A stretch of 17,778 nt of DNA from JAAFHB01 sp038240855. GTDB taxonomy: Bacteria; Bacteroidota; Bacteroidia; Bacteroidales; Prolixibacteraceae. A model generated the notes under the pieces. It had not been told where the DNA came from and did no database searches. It was given only the letters and a program-made list of their open reading frames with translations. Below, one piece after another: positions 13,158-17,778 of the stretch. Where the stretch lies: positions 1-17,778 of the forward strand of contig JBBRGI010000032.1 of NCBI GenBank assembly GCA_038240855.1, in the 5' to 3' direction. How positions within the stretch are numbered: the first letter of the stretch is position 1; each line of letters opens with the position of its first letter. The position numbers and the translations under genes were made by a program.

Positions 13158-13613
13158 TTACCTAATATTGTCCAGGTTAATAATTTTTGGCTGCTGTGCT
13201 TCCTTGTCATGATTCGCGCCTACAAATACATGCAGATTGGTGAAAAGTTTGGCACCCAGACTATTTTTAGGGAGCATTCCTTTCACAGATTTTTCCATGA
13301 GTCTTTCGGGATATTTTTTCAGAATATCCGCAGCAGTCTGTACTCGCTGACCTCCGGGATAACCTGTATGACGGATATATTCTTTACCCTTCCATTTATT
13401 CCCGGTTAATTTTACTTTTTCAGCGTTAATAACGATCACGTTATCACCACAATCAACATGAGGAGTGTATCCTGGTTTATGCTTACCCCTGAGGACAAGT
13501 GCCACTTTGCTGGCCAAACGACCCAGAATCTGATCGGTGGCATCTACGATGACCCACTCTTTGTTTACCGTTGCTTTGTTCAACGATATTGTTTTGTAAC
13601 TTAAAGTATCCAC
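13158..13613 (-). CDS. rplM: 50S ribosomal protein L13
   Basis: The product is a complete L13 (NKEWVIVDATDQILGRLASKVALVLRGK, HVDCGDNVIVINAEK, HTGYPGG, VKGMLPKN, GAKLF). In this phylum L13 begins MDTLSYKT. Here the matching codon is GTG at 13613-13611 (GTG GAT ACT TTA AGT), giving 151 residues. An in-frame ATG at 13640 would add nine residues (MSHLKLETK) not typical of the family, so I favour the GTG start. It is the first gene of the rplM-rpsI unit and L13 is known in Escherichia coli to regulate its own mRNA; here a leader of about 150 bases precedes it. Confidence 0.95.
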   Translation of the reverse strand: MDTLSYKTISLNKATVNKEWVIVDATDQILGRLASKVALVLRGKHKPGYTPHVDCGDNVIVINAEKVKLTGNKWKGKEYIRHTGYPGGQRVQTAADILKKYPERLMEKSVKGMLPKNSLGAKLFTNLHVFVGANHDKEAQQPKIINLDNIR

Positions 13614-13640
13614 TTTCGTTTCAAGTTTTAAATGTGACAA

Positions 13641-13941
13641 TCCATATTTTGCTGATTCACACGATTAACAGGAGTTGTAACAGGTTTACCAACAATAAAT
13701 TGTTAATAAAATTTTGCTAAGGTTGCTACAACACCCGACTAATACTTCAGCAAATGAGGATAAAATCGGGACTGCAAAAGTATTTAATATTTTTGAATTA
13801 ACAACTTCTGAATAAAAATAACTTCTACTGAATCAATGAAAAGCGAAGATAAATCTATTGATAAGCGCAACATGGGGTATGCGGAATTCAATATTACGAT
13901 AATCCGGCTATTTGATTCATTAATTGAAAGATGAAAATGAG
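13641..13941. other. Intergenic region: rplM leader and promoter
   Basis: No gene is supported here. Approximately 13614-13768 would be the transcribed leader of rplM. It contains a small hairpin (AACAA/TTGTT at 13691-13704) but no structure I recognise as a named ribosomal leader. The rplM promoter lies at 13775-13805. From 13806 to 13941, downstream of the barrel-protein gene, I see no clear terminator and nothing else recognisable. Confidence 0.6.
13775..13805 (-). promoter_or_regulatory. Promoter of rplM-rpsI
   Basis: On the minus strand TACTTTTG (13775-13782) is an exact TAnnTTTG -7 element, with GTTG (13802-13805) 19 bases upstream as a three-of-four -33 match. This is one of the best promoter matches in the window. 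Transcription would start near 13768, giving a leader of about 155 bases before the GTG start. Confidence 0.65.
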
Positions 13942-15084
13942 TTATTTCCGCATCTTAGGTATTACTCCGAAATTGACAACCAGGTACAATGCCGCACTAT
14001 TCATCGTTTGCATGTTAATAGTGTCGTAATAGTAATCAAACATGAAGCCAAAAAAAGTCTGAGGCATGATTTCGTGATCAAAGTGATACTTCAGATTCAA
14101 CAATTTGTTTTCAGGGATCATTTGTGTTCCGGAGTAGGACAGATTTTGATAGAGTGGTCCACCCTGTGGCGCATAGAACTCATGGCCATGCCAGTAAGCC
14201 ACCGTTAATCCTCCAAAACGGGTGTCTATCGAACTGTTTGCATAAAATCCCCAACCCTTCGATTCCTTGAAGATAATGCCATCTTCCGGATAAGTCGAAA
14301 GTGAATAATGAGCATTGAAACCCCATTCCCTGAAAGTTTTTCCCGAAATTTTCTTCACCCAGGAGAGACCAGGCGTGATACTGATATAGGATTTGGCAAG
14401 TCCTGGAGCAATATCAATTTCACCTCCCTGATGCCAACCGTAAAAGGCAATAGGGACTGAAAGGCTGTAATTGCCGTTTTCCAATATTTTCCAGCTTGTC
14501 CTCGTTCCGAATGCAAATTGTTCCTTAAACGGATCTCCCTTAAGGATGAACTGTTGCCAGTCGATCCACAAATCTGTCGTAAAATTACGTGATTTATACA
14601 TGATTTGAAGACCTGCTTCGGGTTTAGCATTGAGAAACCTTTCAGGATCTGCGATTGGTTCTGGCAAATTGTGATTTTGGTTGGCATTCAGATTCCCGAG
14701 GATCAGGGAGATTTTTTCGTTAGGCTGAAATTGTACGTTAAACCACGGTAAAAGATGGTGATACTCGTCCCGTCCGTTATACCTAAGAACATTTCCCCCG
14801 AATTCCATTCTCAGCTTTTTATCGGGATAATAAACCAGTTTAGGACGAAGCCAGGCGCCGGTGAGTGTATAACCGGTTGTTATATCGCCTTTATACTCAT
14901 TGTTTTTAAAAAAATTCACATTATCGACAGCGATAAAGAAAGATCCGGTACTGTCGGGATTGAAGGGTTCATAATATCGAAAAATGCGATAGTCGTTCTG
15001 TCCGGTAGCCGTTAGGCTGCCTGTAAACAGGAACAAAATCAAAACCATCTTTCTGATTTGTAACTTATTGAATCTTGCGATCAT
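13942..15084 (-). CDS. Probable outer-membrane beta-barrel protein, unknown function
   Basis: The 380-residue product begins with a basic stretch and a hydrophobic segment ending in LTATGQND, a clear Sec signal peptide (cleavage probably after about residue 28). The mature part alternates polar and hydrophobic residues with many aromatic residues, in strands such as GLQIMYKSRNFTTDLWIDW and NSAALYLVVNFGVIP, ending in a final aromatic strand near the C-terminus as in outer-membrane barrels. I do not recognise a named family. It follows the POT-like transporter gene by 33 bases on the same strand. An exact -7 element (TAACTTTG, 15113-15120) overlaps the transporter's stop codon, so it may also be transcribed separately. 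An internal ATG at 15048 would still keep the signal peptide's hydrophobic core. Confidence 0.75.
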   Translation of the reverse strand: MIARFNKLQIRKMVLILFLFTGSLTATGQNDYRIFRYYEPFNPDSTGSFFIAVDNVNFFKNNEYKGDITTGYTLTGAWLRPKLVYYPDKKLRMEFGGNVLRYNGRDEYHHLLPWFNVQFQPNEKISLILGNLNANQNHNLPEPIADPERFLNAKPEAGLQIMYKSRNFTTDLWIDWQQFILKGDPFKEQFAFGTRTSWKILENGNYSLSVPIAFYGWHQGGEIDIAPGLAKSYISITPGLSWVKKISGKTFREWGFNAHYSLSTYPEDGIIFKESKGWGFYANSSIDTRFGGLTVAYWHGHEFYAPQGGPLYQNLSYSGTQMIPENKLLNLKYHFDHEIMPQTFFGFMFDYYYDTINMQTMNSAALYLVVNFGVIPKMRK

Positions 15085-15112
15085 CGGTCAGGTATTAATT
15101 GATTCTCCTTTG

Positions 15113-15120
15113 CAAAGTTA
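15113..15120 (-). promoter_or_regulatory. Candidate -7 element for the barrel protein gene
   Basis: TAACTTTG on the minus strand matches TAnnTTTG exactly and is followed by C, a frequent neighbour of this element. It overlaps the stop codon of the upstream transporter gene. A good -33 element is not visible, so co-transcription with the transporter remains possible. Confidence 0.4.
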
Positions 15121-16572
15121 TCTCTTTCTGATGATATACTGATCGTACAAAAATAAAAGTGCCGAAGCTGTTACCCCCATGCCGAGAACAACAAGCCAGA
15201 AGGACGAGGGTTCATACTTATCCCATAAAAATTGTGTAAGCTGATCGGTAGACATATTCATTTTTGTTGCCGCCGTGCTGAAGAAATCATTTTTAGTAAA
15301 TGTATCCCCAATTTCGGGAAGATCTATTCCGCGGGCAGCCATCTCCCGCTGGGTTAGTGTAATTTTATCGGAAAGCGTCTGATAAACATTCCCGGATACA
15401 ATTCCGGCAAATATGTAACCAATAGCAAGTGGGATATAGGAACATCCCATGTATAGGGCAGTCTTGTCAGGAGGGGCAATGCGACCAATGTATTCTGTGA
15501 TCTTTGGGGAACTCGACATTTCGCCTACGGAGAAAATCAACAAGGACAATACGATATAAAGCCCGTTCTGAGTAGCAAGGCTAAGTCCAAGGCCGACAGA
15601 TGCGATCAGTATTCCGGCAATCATGGCGCTAAGCGGCTTGTAGCGCATTACTATATAGGATATTACAATCTGGAACATAATAATGGCACCTGCATCGACA
15701 TTCATGATGTATTCGGCAGGTATAGTTCCTTCGGAGGTTCCGAGCTGATGTGCCAACCAGGGCCAATAGTTGATCAGGAAATCATAAATAATCCTGGTAT
15801 CCACCCACTGATCGATAAAAACAGGCAAGCTCATATAAAACTGGTTATACATGGTCCAGAATACGGCAATAATTAACAGAAACATGCTGAATCTCCAGTC
15901 CGACAAGGCTTTCCTGATATTTCCAAAAACAAAACCTGCCTGTTGTTTGAATGTATAGTGCAGATCAGTGTTTGCATCCTTTTTTATAGGATCCTTGTAA
16001 AAAAAGACAACAAGAATAAAATTGACTGCAATTACCGCTGCTGAGGAATAGAATACGTAATCCCATGAAAATTTCCTGACATAGCCGGTAACGAATGGGC
16101 CGATAAATGCACCAATATTGACCATCATATAAAAAATTCCAAATCCGATTGATGAACTCTCTTCATCGGTTGTCTTGGTCACGGTCGCAGATATAATGGG
16201 TTTAAACAGGGCAGCTCCGACAGCCAAAAACAGGTAAATGGTAAAAACGGCGACATAGGATTTGAATATGGGAATAAGAAGGAACACTATAGTATATATA
16301 GTATAGGCGATAAAAAGTGTTTTCCGGTAACCGATACGGTCTGATAGTGCGCCTGTCATTATCGGCAGCAAATAGAGAAAAGCTGTACCAATTCCCATGA
16401 TCCACCCTTTTTGAGTCTGAGAAAAGCCAAGGGCTCCTTCGTCGGTGGAGTTAGTCAGGTACAAGGCAAATATGATGTAAAAGCCATACCATGCCCAACG
16501 TTCGAACAATTCCATAATATTGGCCACCCAAAATGTAGAGGGATATTTTTTTAAAATTGTTTTAGGGTTCAT
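15118..16572 (-). CDS. Major facilitator transporter, POT/peptide-transporter-like
   Basis: The 484-residue product is a polytopic inner-membrane protein with about 12-14 hydrophobic helices. The first helix carries ELFERWAWYGFYIIFALYL, close to the proton-coupling ExxER motif of proton-dependent oligopeptide transporters (Glu21, Glu24, Arg25), and a loop GALSDRIGYRKT fits the major facilitator signature between helices 2 and 3. The segment from about 272 to 300 and a soluble-looking loop near 405-440 (DKITLTQREMAARG) are insertions relative to minimal transporters. Peptide uptake is the best guess, but the usual FxYYG of classic POT members is changed to WAWYG, so the substrate is uncertain. 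A promoter lies just upstream. The barrel protein gene follows by 33 bases and may act with it. Confidence 0.85.
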   Translation of the reverse strand: MNPKTILKKYPSTFWVANIMELFERWAWYGFYIIFALYLTNSTDEGALGFSQTQKGWIMGIGTAFLYLLPIMTGALSDRIGYRKTLFIAYTIYTIVFLLIPIFKSYVAVFTIYLFLAVGAALFKPIISATVTKTTDEESSSIGFGIFYMMVNIGAFIGPFVTGYVRKFSWDYVFYSSAAVIAVNFILVVFFYKDPIKKDANTDLHYTFKQQAGFVFGNIRKALSDWRFSMFLLIIAVFWTMYNQFYMSLPVFIDQWVDTRIIYDFLINYWPWLAHQLGTSEGTIPAEYIMNVDAGAIIMFQIVISYIVMRYKPLSAMIAGILIASVGLGLSLATQNGLYIVLSLLIFSVGEMSSSPKITEYIGRIAPPDKTALYMGCSYIPLAIGYIFAGIVSGNVYQTLSDKITLTQREMAARGIDLPEIGDTFTKNDFFSTAATKMNMSTDQLTQFLWDKYEPSSFWLVVLGMGVTASALLFLYDQYIIRKR

Positions 16573-16595
16573 TTATCCATAATTATTGAGCGGAT

Positions 16596-16625
16596 CAAAA
16601 GTATTAATTTTTGATTCACTACAAC
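16596..16625 (-). promoter_or_regulatory. Promoter of the POT-like transporter gene
   Basis: On the minus strand TACTTTTG (16596-16603) is an exact -7 element, with GTTG (16622-16625) 18 bases upstream as a three-of-four -33 match. Transcription would begin near 16589, only about 17 bases before the ATG at 16572. Confidence 0.6.
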
Positions 16626-16650
16626 CATAGGTTTTTTATACCAATTATCG

Positions 16651-16676
16651 GTTGACCCATTCTTTGGCAGTTGACC
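16651..16676 (+). repeat. Direct repeat GTTGACC upstream of the transporter promoter
   Basis: GTTGACC occurs at 16651-16657 and again at 16670-16676, 19 bases apart start to start, just upstream of the transporter promoter. Same-face spacing of about two helical turns could suit an activator, but the repeat is short and may be chance. Confidence 0.3.
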
Positions 16677-16693
16677 TAATCCGGGAAATGGCT

Positions 16694-17611
16694 CTATCCT
16701 CTTTTTGCTTTCATTTCCAGTCTAAGACTAACATACTGGATGATTTCCTTTGCGATATTTTTTTCACATGCCTTTTCGAGTCCCTCGAAGCCAGGTGAAG
16801 AATTAACCTCACAAATTTTAAAGCGGTCGCCATCAAAGAGCAGATCGATACCTGCAATATCAAGGTCCAGGATACGTGCAACTTCTAATACCAACCATTC
16901 TATTTCAGGGGTAATATCAAATTTTTTAACGTCCCCTCCTCTTGAATAATTCGCTTTGAAGTTTCCGTCGGCAGCATTCCTTTCCATTGCGCCGACGATC
17001 CGACCACCTACAGTAACGACCCGAAGATCCCTGCCATAGCTTGTTTTTACAAACTCCTGAAAGATCAGATTTACATTGGGGTTTGAGTTTTCTAACATAT
17101 GCATCAGTTCTTCAAAGGAATTCTGGGTTTCACATAGGAAAACTCCACTACCCTGAGAGCCTGAAAGAGTTTTGACAACTACCGGAAAGCCGATATGTTT
17201 CCCGACGAGATTAAGATCGAGAGGAAATCTGGCAAGCATGGTATTGGGTATTGGTAGACCAGATTCGGCCAGAATCTGAAGCTGCCATAGTTTATCTTTA
17301 ACGATATCTATGGAATTAGCTGAATTGTAAGAATATACGCCGAGTTTTTCGAGATGTCTAATCAAGGCAAGTGCAAAATAAGTGGTTCCGGCACCCATCC
17401 GTGGAATGATAAAATCCGGTAGAGAAGTCAAAACATCGTTGACAAAAATACTTTTTCGGTCATCACGGTTTATGATGATTTCAATCTGTTCTGGTTTGTA
17501 TACCTTTATTTCGATGCCTACAGCAGCTCCTTCTTCGACAAGCTTCTGTATCTCATAGGTTTCTGGTTTGAGAAGAAAATTGGAATGTTTGTGAAGTATC
17601 CAGCCTAACAT
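16694..17611 (-). CDS. RimK-type ATP-grasp alpha-L-glutamate ligase
   Basis: The 305-residue product has the RimK/ATP-grasp layout. The N-terminal domain runs to about residue 100. The ATP-grasp core has VKDKLWQLQILAESGLPIPNT, the nucleotide-binding lysine Lys147 and flexible loop GSQGSG (151-156), and the metal-binding end DIAGIDLLFDG (Asp256) and EVNSSPGFEGLE (Glu268, Asn270). EVNSSPG followed by EG(I/L)E is characteristic of RimK relatives, which add glutamate to the C-terminus of ribosomal protein S6 or to a small-molecule acceptor. The true acceptor here is unknown. No partner gene such as rpsF is adjacent. It is divergent from lipA and is followed by the transporter gene after 121 bases, which has its own promoter. 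Confidence 0.9.
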   Translation of the reverse strand: MLGWILHKHSNFLLKPETYEIQKLVEEGAAVGIEIKVYKPEQIEIIINRDDRKSIFVNDVLTSLPDFIIPRMGAGTTYFALALIRHLEKLGVYSYNSANSIDIVKDKLWQLQILAESGLPIPNTMLARFPLDLNLVGKHIGFPVVVKTLSGSQGSGVFLCETQNSFEELMHMLENSNPNVNLIFQEFVKTSYGRDLRVVTVGGRIVGAMERNAADGNFKANYSRGGDVKKFDITPEIEWLVLEVARILDLDIAGIDLLFDGDRFKICEVNSSPGFEGLEKACEKNIAKEIIQYVSLRLEMKAKRG

Positions 17612-17686
17612 TTAATTTGAATTAATTTTAGCGAAGGAACTTAATTCCGATTTCATCCTTGTTACAAATTGGTTAAGTTTTCAGAC

Positions 17687-17718
17687 TTTTTTATTCTCTC
17701 TTAATCTGTTTATCTTTG
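17687..17718 (+). promoter_or_regulatory. Candidate lipA promoter
   Basis: TATCTTTG (17711-17718), followed by C, is an exact TAnnTTTG match. TTTT at 17687-17690, 20 bases upstream, is a three-of-four -33 match. Transcription would start near 17724, about 16 bases before the ATG at 17740. Confidence 0.6.
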
Positions 17719-17739
17719 CGTGTTCATACAATATATTTG

Positions 17740-17778
17740 ATGGAAAGACGACAAAAGCCCGATTGGTTGAAGATCAAA
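17740..17778 (+). CDS. lipA: Lipoyl synthase, N-terminal fragment
   Basis: The window ends 13 codons into this gene. They read MERRQKPDWLKIK. The block KPDWLK(I/V)K near the start is the conserved opening of bacterial lipoyl synthase, the radical SAM enzyme that inserts sulfur into protein-bound octanoate to make lipoate. The iron-sulfur motifs lie outside the window, so the call rests on this short block. It is divergent from the RimK-type ligase gene and preceded by a good promoter match. Confidence 0.72.
   Translation, partial: MERRQKPDWLKIK

Noticed and set aside
1..17778. CRISPR array, tRNA, rRNA, insertion sequence or integrase
   Set aside because: No regularly spaced repeats, cloverleaf-like sequences, rRNA segments or transposase/integrase motifs were seen on reading both strands.

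Overview
The window looks like a chromosomal stretch of a Bacteroidota organism, most likely of the Bacteroidales type. The evidence is the rplM-rpsI-rpsB-tsf-pyrH-frr gene series, the repeated occurrence of the phylum's -7 promoter element TAnnTTTG upstream of genes, weak Shine-Dalgarno sites, and protein sequences typical of the phylum (WYL regulator, SPOR lipoprotein, L13 starting with DTLSYKT). No genus can be named from sequence alone.

Left part (1-5180). The window opens on the first 17 codons of a prephenate dehydrogenase (tyrA, minus strand). Upstream of it lies what I read as a complete transcription attenuator: a promoter, a 21-codon leader peptide with six aromatic codons within seven, a small hairpin, an antiterminator strand and a perfect-stem terminator only 24 bases before the tyrA start. 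Next come debris and accessory genes: a broken WYL-domain regulator (one frameshift at an A6 run, one in-frame amber stop), a second decayed WYL tail, an unrecognised ORF, a DUF1848 protein with a C-terminal radical-SAM-like cysteine cluster, and a hicAB toxin-antitoxin pair. The hicAB cassette is flanked by two diverged copies of the 3' end of rsgA, which suggests it was inserted at the rsgA tail.

Middle (5181-9350). rsgA and a C-terminal processing protease diverge from a shared intergenic region. The protease is followed closely by a D-2-hydroxyacid dehydrogenase. A receiver-domain protein with a C-terminal membrane helix and a SPOR-domain lipoprotein diverge from another intergenic region.

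Right-centre (9292-13860). This is the translation block on the minus strand: rplM-rpsI, then rpsB-tsf, then pyrH, then frr. Hairpins and promoter elements between the genes suggest it is divided into several transcription units. S2 has an unusually long acidic tail, and rpsB is preceded by a long intercistronic hairpin.

Right end (13942-17778). An outer-membrane-barrel-like protein follows a POT-like major facilitator transporter, then a RimK-type ATP-grasp ligase, all on the minus strand. The first 13 codons of lipA (lipoyl synthase) begin on the plus strand at the edge. I saw no tRNA, rRNA, CRISPR array or insertion sequence. The most interesting element is the aromatic-amino-acid attenuator at 51-260.
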